64,000 nt of DNA from Vibrio viridaestus (GCF_003856525.1 NZ_RJVQ01000009.1:1-64000); one strand, 5' to 3'. Counted from the stretch's first letter, positions 1 to 9,790 are shown. Numbers and translations are program-made. Notes: generated by a model from the sequence alone, not told the origin.

Positions 1-116
1 TTAAACTTGGTGATTTGTTACACGAAGACGACGAAAATGTCGTACATGGTTTGATGCACGAAAAGGCTATGAATCCCCGACTAATCAACGTCTTAGAAGA
101 ATCCAAACGTGCATAG
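1..116 (+). CDS. C-terminal end of an unrecognised gene (partial)
   Basis: The window opens inside a gene. The frame whose codons start at base 3 is open for 37 codons and ends with TAG at 114-116. The visible tail is acidic and charged (it contains LLHEDDENVVHGLMHEKAMN and ends in ESKRA) and looks like the end of a soluble protein. There are no membrane segments or Cys motifs. I do not recognise the family. No hairpin followed by a T-run is obvious after the stop, so termination is unclear. Confidence 0.6.
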   Translation, partial: KLGDLLHEDDENVVHGLMHEKAMNPRLINVLEESKRA

Positions 117-1125
117 TCTTATTTACCCATTGATAGATAATGCGCACTTAAGGGTGGAGGTTTAACATTTGAACGTTTCTGTTAGTTACCGATTATACGG
201 GCCCCATATATCAGCAGTTACAAGTGATTAAAGCGCTTAACTACCTGCGCAATAACATCAGGTGGTCTGGCTTTCACATTTATGAGTAACGTGGCCGCGA
301 CGTTCGATAGTTTACACTCAGAACTCGACACGTTTGCACTGTTGAAAGATTAATGCAAACGCTTTGTTGAAAGCTACACTTTCCTTACGTATCGTTGCCT
401 TTTTGTTGCATACTGCCATGGTCTAACCTCGTTTCAGTTATTTTATAGCCAATGCGGAGTTAAGTTTGATTAAGCGTTTTTCGTAATTGAACCACATTAA
501 AAACGGAATCAATCACGACGGAGGAAAGCCAATACTAGTTAGATACTGGAGGTACACTCCGATGCGCGGCAGAATGCCGACTTAACAAGTGACACAGCAA
601 TAATTGAAGAATCCTTCAAGATTACTCGTGACTACCTGTGGTTCTCATATATTTGTCATTTGTGATAAATAATCTGTTTACGTAAAGAATTAGAGGGTAA
701 AAATTAATTCATAAGCTTTTTATGTGTGATTAATCTATGTTTTGTCTACTTGCAAATTTTTTAGTTATAGTGCTTTAAAGGTAGCCGTGTAAAAAGCTAG
801 ACGATAAGAGTAAGGTTTTCACTTTGATCTTACGCGGATCATTTTGTTAGTTAGTGCTCATTAACCTATCTGGCTGCAATATAATAACCTGTTCTAACTA
901 ATTGATAATTATTGGTTATTAATGATAATAGCTATTCGTAAACAAAGATCGTTGTTATCAGAATCTTTATTTATTAGGTAAACTAACTATTAAATGTAGC
1001 TAAAACTATAGCCATTAATTAAGACTCTTTGTGGTGCAGAATAGTGTTTTAATCTAAAGCAGGAATGTTAGAAAACAATCGAGAGTGAGTAAGAAGGGAC
1101 ATGTGCCCTTCCCTACTTTTGGTGG
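117..1125. other. 1-kb gap without a convincing gene
   Basis: This roughly 1-kb stretch holds no long ORF on either strand and becomes very AT-rich after about 640. A minus-strand mini-ORF at 318-419 (33 aa) has a GAGG ribosome-binding site, and a second open stretch follows it in another frame, so a decayed gene is possible (see findings). No tRNA, terminal inverted repeats or attachment site was recognised. The AT-rich 640-1080 part could hold promoters for genes outside the visible set, but I cannot assign any. Confidence 0.5.
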
Positions 1126-1269
1126 TTATTCTTTTTCGGACTGTTCGCGAATTTGTTGAGCAACAATTTTGATCGCTTCTGCGGTACTAATACCTTGCGC
1201 CATCAGCTTTTGAATTTCTTCTACAGCTTTCTGTTGCTCTTCATGTGAAAGGGAAAGATCATCAAACAT
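1126..1269 (-). CDS. vxrE: YoaH/UPF0181 family small protein, last gene of the vxr operon
   Basis: This is a 47-aa ORF starting [20 protein letters not shown] and containing [20 protein letters not shown]. That is the signature of the UPF0181/YoaH family, whose members are about 50-60 aa, soluble, helical and of unknown function. The V. cholerae homologue in the same place is VxrE (VCA0569 as I recall). It follows the TraF-like gene after 43 bases. Its only Shine-Dalgarno-like element (GAGAAG) lies in the 3' arm of a terminator-like hairpin directly before the ATG, so expression may depend on that structure. Family assignment is firm; function is unknown. Confidence 0.85.
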   Translation of the reverse strand: MFDDLSLSHEEQQKAVEEIQKLMAQGISTAEAIKIVAQQIREQSEKE

Positions 1270-1294
1270 AAAAAAAGCTTCTCATTTGAGGAGC
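1270..1294 (-). terminator. Terminator-like hairpin between vxrD and vxrE
   Basis: Read on the minus strand, GCTCCTC-AAAT-GAGAAGC forms a 7-bp stem with one G-U pair. It is followed by six T residues and then immediately by the vxrE ATG. By form it is an intrinsic terminator or attenuator for the vxr operon, and its 3' arm also carries the likely vxrE ribosome-binding site. Confidence 0.6.
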
Positions 1295-1312
1295 GTAAGA
1301 ATATCGATATCA

Positions 1313-2461
1313 TTAATACGTTGCAAGGAAATTGACGTACGCGCCCATTGCATCTTCGTTGGTATACGTACCCGCAATATCAATTTCAAATAGGCCTAAT
1401 GGCGCAAGGCCAATACCTGCAGTAAACGTCTCTTCACTATCTTCATAAGCTAAGTTTTTCATGTAACCAACGCGAAGTTTCAACTGGCGAAGAATATCTA
1501 ACTCAGCACCAACACGTAACATCTGGGTATTATCATCAAAACCAACATAACGGTCTAATTCGTTTAAGTCATAATCCACACTGATAGTCGCATAATCTGC
1601 GACTAGTCCAACACCTAGAGTGTATTGTGGTTCTAATTTATACTCGTACGATTGCCCTGAGCCAAACGTATTCGTCTCGATGGTTTTAGATATTAGATTT
1701 CGTCCAGATAAACCTACACGCATCGGACCGTAAAACCAAATAACGCCAGTATCAATGTTAAACGTATTCACGGCGTTATTATTTTTTGCTACGTCAGCTA
1801 GGTCGAAATTATCAACACTCGCCTGATACACATAAGTGTAGATGCGCTGTAACTTAGGCGAAATACCTACAGCCATATGCTGACCGAGAAAGTTTATGTA
1901 TTTACCCATGTTCAGGCCGGCCTCGGTTACAGCCACTGAAACAGCATTTATTTTGGTGTTTTCTGCTCTTTCTAATGTTGTACCACTGGTCGTATCAACA
2001 TCAGGTGTGACAAACGTTTCCGCATAGGCCTTCCCAAAAATGTTCATTGAAAGATAGGAGTTTGGAATACCAATTGCGGCGGCGGCACCTAGTTCAACTT
2101 TTAGCTGACTGCCATCAAGATCATCAAGATAGGATTGTAATGTTGCTTCATCACTGGCCGAACCGCCACCGCCATTGATTTTATCAATGAGGTCTGCAAC
2201 TCCGTCCATTGTATCGACCATGTTATCCTGGTCATCATAGTTAAGTCCTAAGCCTGGTAATATCATCCCGGCATCATCATTACGACGATATATAGCCACT
2301 AATGCTGGATTATAAAATGGAGCAGTAAGGTACGTTGCGGACACAACCCCGACTCCCCCCATGGCATCACCACGTGCCTCAACAGAGTACGAGCCAGCAT
2401 AAGCACTTAATGAACAAGCGGAAGCTATAGCCGTTACAATAAATTTAGACTTAATATTCAT
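1313..2461 (-). CDS. vxrD: TraF-like outer-membrane barrel protein of the vxr operon
   Basis: The protein is 382 aa from the chosen ATG; a TTG seven codons upstream is also open. The N-terminus MNIKSKFIVTAIASACSLSAYA is a clear signal peptide. The rest has alternating hydrophobic strands, aromatic-rich turns and an aromatic C-terminus (VNFLATY) typical of an outer-membrane beta-barrel. It resembles the chromosomal 'conjugal transfer TraF' family (PF13729), which is not part of a conjugation system here. Residues around 95-125 are a Gly/Asp-rich loop. It lies 60 bp downstream of vxrC in the vxrABCDE order, so it is probably made with the wall-stress regulators. Its function is not known. Confidence 0.75.
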   Translation of the reverse strand: MNIKSKFIVTAIASACSLSAYAGSYSVEARGDAMGGVGVVSATYLTAPFYNPALVAIYRRNDDAGMILPGLGLNYDDQDNMVDTMDGVADLIDKINGGGGSASDEATLQSYLDDLDGSQLKVELGAAAAIGIPNSYLSMNIFGKAYAETFVTPDVDTTSGTTLERAENTKINAVSVAVTEAGLNMGKYINFLGQHMAVGISPKLQRIYTYVYQASVDNFDLADVAKNNNAVNTFNIDTGVIWFYGPMRVGLSGRNLISKTIETNTFGSGQSYEYKLEPQYTLGVGLVADYATISVDYDLNELDRYVGFDDNTQMLRVGAELDILRQLKLRVGYMKNLAYEDSEETFTAGIGLAPLGLFEIDIAGTYTNEDAMGAYVNFLATY

Positions 2462-2521
2462 GACGTTATCTATCCAAAACAATGCTTAGATATATAACGG
2501 CATGAATTAAGGTTTCTTTAG

Positions 2522-3400
2522 TTATTCTTCCGGAGAAATGTCGTAAGTTTTGCTAATAACCTGAGAACGTTCAATCGCAATTGGGCCTTGCCAACGTTGG
2601 TGGTTCATCGATACAGCTAAGACATAACGATTAGGTGGTAGATTGTTCGACTCCAAAATCGAAGGATAATCAGAATCGTAGGATTTATGCCACCGTTCCT
2701 GATATTTACCATCAACATATTGGTACACAGAAACATTAAGCTTAGGTAATGGACAATATGGGTTAGGAATGGCGGTTTTTTTTACGTTCCATTGGTCTTT
2801 AGCAATCCAGTGTACAGAATGTTCATCGCTTGTTTGATCAAGAATTACCCATGTACTCCAAGAAGTACTGTCGTCTTTAGTCACGATTAGCCTATACAAA
2901 CCAATATCGAGAGGAGATGTTAAGTTGTATCGCTTAATGTAGGCAAATTCGCCTTTATTAACGCCATCACTATTAAGTTGGTTGAATGAAGCATCCTGAG
3001 AAATTGAGCTGTTAACCCATTTTGTTAACGAGATATCTTTAATTTCATTGTTAGTAACCGTATCAACGATAACTTGATGTGCTTCTCGTCCAGGACTCTG
3101 AATCTCTATTGCTCTTATGGTAATGGACTTAACCCAATCAGGAAAAGGTTGCTCAGATAAGCTTTTACCACAATCAACGTTAAGAGATTGGCGTAAAAGA
3201 CTGTTGAGATGATCATTAAGAGAAACGGAATGTTGGCTTTGCCACACTTCAACAAGCGAATCAAACATAGCTGGAAGCTGGTTGTTCAACAGATGTTGAT
3301 GGGCTTGAGTTAGCGGCGTGTTCTTCTCGAACCATGCGCTGTTTGCATAAGGAGCGACCACTGCCGCTCCTAATATGACTGCAATTAACTTACTTTTCAT
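2522..3400 (-). CDS. vxrC: DUF2861 secreted protein, third gene of the vxr operon
   Basis: The protein is 292 aa from the ATG at 3400; a GTG three codons earlier is also open. A signal peptide (MKSKLIAVILGAAVVAPYANSA) indicates export to the periplasm. The mature part is soluble, with two Cys (in NVDCGKS and NPYCPLP) that could form a disulfide. I place it in DUF2861 by recall of the Vibrio vxr locus. The start lies 8 bases inside the vxrB stop region and has no good ribosome-binding site of its own, which suggests translational coupling to vxrB. No catalytic motif is visible. Confidence 0.75.
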   Translation of the reverse strand: MKSKLIAVILGAAVVAPYANSAWFEKNTPLTQAHQHLLNNQLPAMFDSLVEVWQSQHSVSLNDHLNSLLRQSLNVDCGKSLSEQPFPDWVKSITIRAIEIQSPGREAHQVIVDTVTNNEIKDISLTKWVNSSISQDASFNQLNSDGVNKGEFAYIKRYNLTSPLDIGLYRLIVTKDDSTSWSTWVILDQTSDEHSVHWIAKDQWNVKKTAIPNPYCPLPKLNVSVYQYVDGKYQERWHKSYDSDYPSILESNNLPPNRYVLAVSMNHQRWQGPIAIERSQVISKTYDISPEE

Positions 3401-3408
3401 GCAATGCA

Positions 3409-4071
3409 CTAAGCTTTCATTTTGTATCCAACACCACGTAGCGTTTCAATTTCAAGGCCAGGCAATTTCTGACGAAGTTGAAGCACATGTGTGTCTACTG
3501 TACGTGTTGTTGGGAAATGATTATAACCCCAAACGTGATCCAGTAATTCATCACGTGTAAATACACGTCCTAAGTTACTCGCTAGGAAGAGCAGAAGATC
3601 AAATTCTGTACGTGTCAAAGTGATTGATTCGTCGTTATAAAATACTTCACGAGTCGCTTTGTCAATTACAAGATTCTTTGTTACTACTTTTGCCGCATCA
3701 TCATCGTCTTGACCTTCAGGTGCACGAAGTTGAGCTCGAATACGTGCAAATAGTTCAGCTTCTGCAAAAGGCTTTGTTAGATAGTCGTTTGCGCCAGAAT
3801 CGAGGCCTGCGACTTTGTCTTTTACTGTTACTAATGCAGTCAGCAAAATAACGGGTACGTCTTTTAACGCTTTCCAATCTGCTAAATGTTCGACTGAATC
3901 ACCATCAGGTAACTGTCTATCCAAAATGACTAGATCAGCTTCTTCCCAATGGGCTTTGACTTCAGCTATTCTTTCCGCATGCAAACAGTTATATCCCGCT
4001 TGTTCAAGACTAACGAGTAATCCATCAGCTAAGTTTTTATCATCTTCAACGAGAAGCAACGTCTGTTTCAC
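3409..4071 (-). CDS. vxrB: OmpR-family response regulator VxrB (WigR/VbrR)
   Basis: The protein is 220 aa from a GTG start with a GGAGAT ribosome-binding site nine bases upstream. The receiver domain (about 3-118) has the acidic pair in LLVEDD, the phospho-acceptor Asp at about 51 (VILDRQLPDG), and the conserved Thr and Lys (LTALVT, YLTKPF). The C-terminal winged helix (about 130-220) has the OmpR/PhoB pattern TRTEFDLLLFLA...VDTHVLQLRQKL. The first 26 bases overlap the end of vxrA, so the pair is translationally coupled. In V. cholerae and V. parahaemolyticus the orthologue controls responses to cell-wall damage and beta-lactams, type VI secretion and biofilm. The first two roles are the most likely here, by inference. 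Confidence 0.93.
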   Translation of the reverse strand: MKQTLLLVEDDKNLADGLLVSLEQAGYNCLHAERIAEVKAHWEEADLVILDRQLPDGDSVEHLADWKALKDVPVILLTALVTVKDKVAGLDSGANDYLTKPFAEAELFARIRAQLRAPEGQDDDDAAKVVTKNLVIDKATREVFYNDESITLTRTEFDLLLFLASNLGRVFTRDELLDHVWGYNHFPTTRTVDTHVLQLRQKLPGLEIETLRGVGYKMKA

Positions 4072-5491
4072 AGGGTATCTCCAAAATAAATGTTGTTGGC
4101 GGTCCGACAAGAGACATTTTGCCTCCCATTCGGTCAACCATTGACTCAACAATTGTCAATCCAAGACCAAGACCACTCTTACTAACGAATGGTTTACGCA
4201 ATTGACGCCAATCTTTGTGCGATAATTGCCCTTGGTCGATTACTCTAAATGTGACCTTGTCACTTGACGTTTCAACGTTTAATTCTACCGGTGAAACGCC
4301 ATATTTGAGCGCATTTCGTAATAAATTATCTATACATGTTCCAAGCCAATATACATTGAGCGAGGCTGAAACATCTTCATTAATTGAAAACTTAACGTTT
4401 CCGTCAAATTCTTCTTCTACTTTAAATTCAAGCCACTCAGCTACGGATGTTACCCATTCAGTTGCGAGCGGTTTGGTATCAGACTGCAAATAATCTTTAC
4501 TTGCTTCTGCAAGCTGCCTTAATCGGCGCGAGTCTTCGCATAATCGTCTAAATTCTTCATATACAGTTTCAGGCAGTTTTTCGAATTCGCGTCTAAACCC
4601 TTCCACGGTTAACGATAAACTCGCTATCGGTGTTCTTAGCTCGTGCGTTAATATCTGTAACACTAACATACGGCTTTTTAATTCTCTGCGCTTTGAATTC
4701 CAACGATAGAAAAACCAAGCCACAATCAAAAATACGTTCGCGGTAATTAAGCCAACGAGAATATATCGAAGAACTTCTGATTGATCGCGTTCTGACCAAC
4801 ACAGATTGCCTCTCTGCACAAAACAGGTTTCAGCATAACCGGCCATGTGAAATTCCAACCCCGACTGTTCGGCGTTAGTATGCCATACACCAGAGGGGAA
4901 AATATAATAGCGGTCGCCTTTACGTAACCACAGTTCGTCTTTTTCGCTGAACATGCTAGCGCCGGATATTAATGCTGTAACCGACTCACCATCCATATTT
5001 TGTAGACGACCCAATAGACTGTCTGATGGTGCTCTTGGACGCTCCTGAATATGCATGTACTGTTTTAAAGCTTCATAACGATCCGGGTATTTTTCTACAT
5101 ACCTAGCAGCATACGTACCGCCACCTGGATGAATCAAAGAACTGCGGGCGAACCATCTTTTCGCCAACTGAGTCCCTTTACACATTGACCGCGTAAAGAC
5201 TAAAGGTTCAGTGATTAAAGGGCTTAACGGCAGGGCTCCCGTACATGTTTGCGACAAATGATATAACTGTTGAATGTCTTTCAACGGATATTTCGATGTC
5301 TGAGGCAACATGGCATCAGGAGTCAAAAGTCGATTAGGATATTCAGATTCTATCTTTCTTATATCATAAGAAACCGTAGCATCTGAAAATTTGAATGTAG
5401 AAACAAATTTATCTATTTTGCTCGGCAAAGAGTCTGCATATACTGACGATGTAAATAGCGCCACCGCTAGCACAAAACGTTTTATTATCAT
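4046..5491 (-). CDS. vxrA: Membrane sensor histidine kinase VxrA (WigK/VbrK)
   Basis: The protein is 481 aa; ATG at 5491 has an AAAGGAAC ribosome-binding site. A signal peptide (about 1-19) is followed by a periplasmic sensor domain (about 20-240) with four Cys near 83, 104, 223 and 231, then a membrane helix (ILVGLITANVFLIVAWFFY, about 244-262). The HisKA box LTHELRTPIA has its His near 283. The C-terminal ATPase has an N-box (IDNLLRNALKYG) and G-box (GLGLGLTIVES). Orthologues sense peptidoglycan damage, and VbrK has been reported to respond to beta-lactams directly. It heads the vxrABCDE operon, followed on the other side by the pntAB terminator. Confidence 0.93.
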   Translation of the reverse strand: MIIKRFVLAVALFTSSVYADSLPSKIDKFVSTFKFSDATVSYDIRKIESEYPNRLLTPDAMLPQTSKYPLKDIQQLYHLSQTCTGALPLSPLITEPLVFTRSMCKGTQLAKRWFARSSLIHPGGGTYAARYVEKYPDRYEALKQYMHIQERPRAPSDSLLGRLQNMDGESVTALISGASMFSEKDELWLRKGDRYYIFPSGVWHTNAEQSGLEFHMAGYAETCFVQRGNLCWSERDQSEVLRYILVGLITANVFLIVAWFFYRWNSKRRELKSRMLVLQILTHELRTPIASLSLTVEGFRREFEKLPETVYEEFRRLCEDSRRLRQLAEASKDYLQSDTKPLATEWVTSVAEWLEFKVEEEFDGNVKFSINEDVSASLNVYWLGTCIDNLLRNALKYGVSPVELNVETSSDKVTFRVIDQGQLSHKDWRQLRKPFVSKSGLGLGLTIVESMVDRMGGKMSLVGPPTTFILEIPCETDVASR

Positions 5492-5606
5492 TGTTCCTTT
5501 AGACTCAGAAACATTGTACAAGTTCAATGAATATGATCGTTATTATTATCAATTAGTAAAACGCTCATGTTATATGGATGTCAATAATATTTAAAGCTAT
5601 ATAAAA

Positions 5607-5632
5607 TAAAAGCCAGCAATTGCTGGCTTTTA
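5607..5632. terminator. Bidirectional terminator below pntAB
   Basis: The inverted repeat AAAAGCCAGCAA/TTGCTGGCTTTT has no loop beyond its centre, with A-runs before and T-runs after, so it can act on both strands. It lies 25 bases after the pntB stop and upstream of vxrA, separating the two operons. Confidence 0.85.
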
Positions 5633-5656
5633 ATACAATATAATAAGCAACTTATA

Positions 5657-7033
5657 TTATAGCGCACGTGAAATTGCGTCTACACTCTCTTTTGCGTCCC
5701 CAAATAGCATTTGAGTGTTCTCTTTAAAGAAGAGTGGATTTTGCACACCTGCATATCCAGTATTCATAGAGCGTTTGAACACGATAACATTTTGAGCGTT
5801 CCAAACTTCCAGTACAGGCATGCCTGCAATTGGACTGTTTGGATCTTCTAGCGCTGCTGGGTTAACCGTATCGTTTGCACCAATTACTAATACAGTATCA
5901 GTTTCGGGGAAATCGTCATTAATTTCGTCCATTTCTAACACAATGTCGTAAGGTACTTTCGCTTCAGCAAGGAGTACGTTCATGTGTCCTGGTAAGCGCC
6001 CTGCTACTGGGTGAATACCGAAACGCACTTCAACGCCCATACCACGTAGTTTCTCTGTGATTTCGTAAACTGGGTATTGCGCCTGAGCCACAGCCATACC
6101 ATATCCAGGAGTGATGATAACTGATTTTGAATTTTTCAGCATTTCAGCCACTTCTTCAGCCGTTGTTTCTCTGTGTTCACCTTGCTCAGCATCCTCAGAG
6201 ATCACAATTTCCTGTCCAAAACCACCGGCGATAACGCTGACGAATGAACGGTTCATTGCCTTACACATAATGTAAGAAAGGATCGCACCAGAAGAACCCA
6301 CCAAGGCACCGGTTACGATTAACAGATCATTCGCTAGCATGAAGCCTGCTGCCGCTGCAGCCCAACCTGAATAAGAGTTAAGCATTGAAACAACAACCGG
6401 CATATCAGCACCACCGATAGAAGCAACAAGGTGATAACCAAATGCAAATGCAATTAGCGTCATGACGATCAAGGCAAATACGCTACCGTCAACATTGAGG
6501 TAGTAGTTAAGCAGTAACAATGAAACGATGATAGCCGCTAAATTTAGCTTGTGTTTGTGTGGCAGATTAAGCGGTGAAGACTTGATAACACCACGTAGCT
6601 TACCAAAGGCAACAACGGAGCCAGTGAATGTTACCGCACCAATGAAGATACCGATGAATACTTCAACCAGGTGGATAACGTGTTCAGCATGTGTGGCTGT
6701 TTCGGCCGCGTGCAGATAGCTGTTATAACCGACAAGAACCGCTGCCATACCAACAAAACTGTGTAGAATAGCAACCAACTCCGGCATTTCGGTCATTTCA
6801 ACTTTTTTTGCTAAATGGATACCGATTGCGCCACCAATAACCATCGCAACAATAACCCACCCAAGACCTTCAGCATAAGGGCTGAAAATAGTGGCTATCA
6901 AAGCAATAGTCATACCTGCGATACCGTAATAGTTACCAGCACGTGCTGAGGTCTGTTTCGATAATCCGGCCAAACTCATGATAAAGAATAATGCAGCAAC
7001 GATATAAGCTGCTTGTACTAATCCTGCAGACAT
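5657..7033 (-). CDS. pntB: NAD(P) transhydrogenase subunit beta PntB
   Basis: The protein is 458 aa, the normal length for PntB. The N-terminal half contains about eight to nine membrane helices forming part of the proton channel. The C-terminal domain (about 285-458) is the NADP(H)-binding dIII with the [13 protein letters not shown] and [14 protein letters not shown] motifs. With PntA it couples proton re-entry across the inner membrane to hydride transfer from NADH to NADP+. The start has a GGGAG ribosome-binding site and lies 11 bases after pntA. A strong terminator follows. Confidence 0.97.
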   Translation of the reverse strand: MSAGLVQAAYIVAALFFIMSLAGLSKQTSARAGNYYGIAGMTIALIATIFSPYAEGLGWVIVAMVIGGAIGIHLAKKVEMTEMPELVAILHSFVGMAAVLVGYNSYLHAAETATHAEHVIHLVEVFIGIFIGAVTFTGSVVAFGKLRGVIKSSPLNLPHKHKLNLAAIIVSLLLLNYYLNVDGSVFALIVMTLIAFAFGYHLVASIGGADMPVVVSMLNSYSGWAAAAAGFMLANDLLIVTGALVGSSGAILSYIMCKAMNRSFVSVIAGGFGQEIVISEDAEQGEHRETTAEEVAEMLKNSKSVIITPGYGMAVAQAQYPVYEITEKLRGMGVEVRFGIHPVAGRLPGHMNVLLAEAKVPYDIVLEMDEINDDFPETDTVLVIGANDTVNPAALEDPNSPIAGMPVLEVWNAQNVIVFKRSMNTGYAGVQNPLFFKENTQMLFGDAKESVDAISRAL

Positions 7034-7044
7034 ACGTTACTCCC

Positions 7045-8580
7045 TTAGTCTTTACGGAACATCTCAAGCATACGCTTGGTCACGGTGAAACCACCGAAGA
7101 TGTTGATACTCGCAATCAATATAGCGAGGAATGCTAAAAACGAGACAAAACCATGCCCCTGCCCAATTTGCAATAATGCTCCAACAACAATGATACCTGA
7201 GATAGCATTGGTTACTGACATGAGCGGTGTATGCAAAGAATGCGTTACGTTCCATACGACGTAGTAACCAACAACGCATGAAAGAACGAAAACAGTAAAG
7301 TGGCCAAGAAATGCGGCTGGTGCTACCGAAGCAATCCATGCGAATAAACCAACTGCAACGACTAATCCTGCGATTTTCTTCGTTGGTGATACTGGTTTTT
7401 CAACTTTTGGTTCTGCTTTTCTGACAGGTGCTGCCTTCGCCTGAGGTTGCGCCGATACTTTAATCGGTGGTGCAGGCCAAGTAACTTCACCCTCTTTTAC
7501 AACAGTGACGCCACGTAGTACAACGTCTTCAAAATCGATGTTGATGGTGCCATCTTTTTCTTTACACAATAGCTTCATTAAGTTGACAAGGTTTGTCGCG
7601 TAAAGCTGAGAAGATTGGGTAGGAAGGCGTCCCACCATATCGGTATAACCAATAATTTTCACGCCATTCGCTGTCGTGATGACTTTGTCAGCAACGGTAT
7701 ATTCACAGTTGCCACCATTCGCCGCAGCTAAGTCAACAATCACACTACCCGGCTTCATACTATCAACCATTTCTTTGGTCACTAGTTTTGGCGCGGGACG
7801 ACCAGGAATAAGCGCGGTTGTGATAATGATATCAACGTCTTTGGCTTGTTCTGCATAAAGTTCTGCTGCTTTCTTGTTGAAATCATCAGACATTTCTTTC
7901 GCATAACCGTCGCCTGAGCCAGAATTTTCCTTAAAATCGACTTCAAGGAATTCAGCACCCATTGACTGAACCTGCTCTTTTACTTCAGGTCGAACGTCAA
8001 ATGCACGTACAATCGCACCCAAGCTACCAGCAGCACCAATCGCTGCCAAACCAGCAACACCAGCACCTGCAACGAACACTTTCGCAGGCGGCACTTTACC
8101 TGCAGCAGTGATTTGACCAGTAAAGAAACGACCAAATTCATGAGCCGCTTCTACCACGGCACGATAACCAGCGATGTTTGCCATAGATGAAAGAGCATCT
8201 AAAGCCTGTGCACGAGAAATTCGCGGCACAGCATCCATTGCTAGTACGTTGATTTTTTTCGTTGTCAGTTTTTCCATCAACTCTGGATTTTGAGCTGGCC
8301 AAATAAAGCTAACGAGCGTCGTCCCTTCTTTAATTATCTCGATTTCTTCATCTGTTGGAGCGTTCACTTTCAGAATAAGACTGTTCTGCCAAATCTCTTC
8401 CTTAGTCGCGATTGAGGCTCCAGCCGCTTCAAAAGCAGAATCATCAAAACTTGCTTTTTCCCCTGCTGATGTTTCGACTGCCACATCAAACCCCAGCTTG
8501 ATTAACTGCGCTACCGAAGTCGGTGACGCAGCAACTCGCGTTTCTCCAGCGAGCAGTTCTTTTGGCACACCAATTTGCAT
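7045..8580 (-). CDS. pntA: NAD(P) transhydrogenase subunit alpha PntA
   Basis: The protein is 511 aa from [17 protein letters not shown], chosen because AAGGAA lies just upstream and homologues begin there. Residues 1-380 are the NAD(H)-binding dI domain, related to alanine dehydrogenase ([17 protein letters not shown] for nucleotide binding; [20 protein letters not shown]). A linker rich in Ala/Pro/Lys (about 395-425) leads to four C-terminal membrane helices. It forms the transhydrogenase with PntB, downstream in the same operon. The start codon is followed upstream by a 300-bp gap that must hold the promoter. Confidence 0.97.
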   Translation of the reverse strand: MQIGVPKELLAGETRVAASPTSVAQLIKLGFDVAVETSAGEKASFDDSAFEAAGASIATKEEIWQNSLILKVNAPTDEEIEIIKEGTTLVSFIWPAQNPELMEKLTTKKINVLAMDAVPRISRAQALDALSSMANIAGYRAVVEAAHEFGRFFTGQITAAGKVPPAKVFVAGAGVAGLAAIGAAGSLGAIVRAFDVRPEVKEQVQSMGAEFLEVDFKENSGSGDGYAKEMSDDFNKKAAELYAEQAKDVDIIITTALIPGRPAPKLVTKEMVDSMKPGSVIVDLAAANGGNCEYTVADKVITTANGVKIIGYTDMVGRLPTQSSQLYATNLVNLMKLLCKEKDGTINIDFEDVVLRGVTVVKEGEVTWPAPPIKVSAQPQAKAAPVRKAEPKVEKPVSPTKKIAGLVVAVGLFAWIASVAPAAFLGHFTVFVLSCVVGYYVVWNVTHSLHTPLMSVTNAISGIIVVGALLQIGQGHGFVSFLAFLAILIASINIFGGFTVTKRMLEMFRKD

Positions 8581-8879
8581 AGTTTTTCCTTGACTATTGG
8601 CACAATGAATATGTGTTTTAATGTTTTTATTGAACGAGAAGATTAACCTCAAGTCATTTATAATAAAAATAGAAATTATAATTACTTATAACCATATCGA
8701 ATGTTAGCACGCGTAACCAAGACGCTAAAGGGATTGAATAAAAATTAATTTAACAAACATAAAGCATCATTTGCTAACAAAACTCTATGGATTTCTATAA
8801 TGTTTTATAACGATAGAAACCACAAGCTTATATGCGCCTGTGGTTCATTAGATTTGATTTGAATCAAGCCAAGATTGAC
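8581..8879. other. Gap between pntA and the HlyU-like gene
   Basis: About 300 AT-rich bases with no gene. The part near 8581-8700 should contain the pntAB promoter, but I cannot pick the boxes with confidence. At about 8818-8845 an AACCACA/TGTGGTT repeat could form a hairpin with a loop of about 14 bases, which may end transcription of the HlyU-like gene on the minus strand. Confidence 0.4.
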
Positions 8880-9167
8880 TTAAGAGAAGATTTTGTCGCC
8901 CATCTGATCGATGAACATTTTTGCCTTACGAATCATTAGTTCATTTGCGTCATCTTTGGTCATAAGAACATCTGACCGGATAAACAAATGTTCTTTGTCT
9001 TCTGAATCATCTGTTGTTGGCTTACAAATGCGTCCTGCAACCCTAAATTGCCCACTTTCCGCTTTCGCTTCAGGATAAATAAGAAATTCTTTATATTCCA
9101 CTGGCTCAACGGTTTCCTGAACAGGTTCGGTTTTAGCGCCACCAAACAAGGATGAGAAAAATCCCAC
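8880..9167 (-). CDS. HlyU-family (PF10115-type) small protein
   Basis: The protein is 95 aa and starts with GTG at 9167, which has AAAGGAG seven to eight bases upstream. The sequence begins GFFSSLFGG, continues with an acidic linker, then EYKEFLIYPEAKAESGQFRVAGRI and a helical end. This matches the family annotated as 'transcriptional activator HlyU' (PF10115), which is distinct from the ArsR-type HlyU of V. cholerae. No DNA-binding motif is obvious, so the regulatory title should be taken loosely. It is 18 bases downstream of the ComFB-like gene and probably co-transcribed with it. Confidence 0.75.
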   Translation of the reverse strand: MGFFSSLFGGAKTEPVQETVEPVEYKEFLIYPEAKAESGQFRVAGRICKPTTDDSEDKEHLFIRSDVLMTKDDANELMIRKAKMFIDQMGDKIFS

Positions 9168-9185
9168 AGAATGCTCCTTTAAATT

Positions 9186-9560
9186 TTAATTTTTGTGTGC
9201 TTTTGAAACGATTGGTTTTTCAAACCACTCTAACTCAAGGTCTTCTTCATATCTAGCCCCCGACATAACAACTGGAATTTCATCTTGCTCTCTATGCTTA
9301 CGTCTATCATCCGCGATCATACTTTCGGCAGCTTCAATTGCATCATGAGCACACTTACGTAAATGTACTGCTTTTTCTTCAGGTAACGCAGAAAGAAAGT
9401 CTATGTCATAACGGATATAGACCGGACGTAATTGAGACAAAGCAATACACGCTAAGTCTGCAAGCTGACTGTCTGTATACTTATCAACATAGTGGTCGAT
9501 GGCTAGAATCTGCCCGACAAGGGTTTCCATATAGTTATGTACATCGGAACTGATATTCAT
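9186..9560 (-). CDS. ComFB-family protein (late competence development family)
   Basis: The protein is 124 aa with a GGAG ribosome-binding site eight bases before the ATG. The start MNISSDVHNYMETLVGQIL and the central DLACIALSQLRPVYIRYDIDFL match ComFB-type proteins (PF10719), small helical proteins first named from the Bacillus comF operon. Some cyanobacterial ComFB-like proteins bind cyclic dinucleotides, so it is notable that a diguanylate cyclase gene lies divergently 230 bases upstream, although that link is only suggestive. It leads a two-gene operon with the HlyU-like gene. Confidence 0.75.
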   Translation of the reverse strand: MNISSDVHNYMETLVGQILAIDHYVDKYTDSQLADLACIALSQLRPVYIRYDIDFLSALPEEKAVHLRKCAHDAIEAAESMIADDRRKHREQDEIPVVMSGARYEEDLELEWFEKPIVSKAHKN

Positions 9561-9790
9561 ATTACGTTCTCCGTTAATTATCAGCGAAGGATATAAATGT
9601 AAAATAGACCTACTTTAGGTTAAGTGACAAAGATTTATCAAAGCGATGATTTAAATCGTAGACTCTCATCATACAAGTTGCCAAACCACTACTGACTTAT
9701 TTAACAATAACCCTACACATTCAGTTTCTTTATGTGCATTTTTACAGTACAGTAATGCAGTTAGCGTAATGGGTAAATAACTAAAATTAA

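Noticed and set aside
580-620. Leader peptide MRGRMPT after GGAGG near 560-590
   Set aside because: A seven-codon ORF with a good ribosome-binding site, but no following gene or attenuator to lead, so it cannot be supported.
1313-2461. Conjugation gene (TraF)
   Set aside because: Only the family label is shared; there is no transfer operon, relaxase or pilus gene, and the position in the vxr operon explains it.
8880-9167. ArsR-type virulence regulator HlyU
   Set aside because: The protein has no winged helix and matches the unrelated family that carries the same name.
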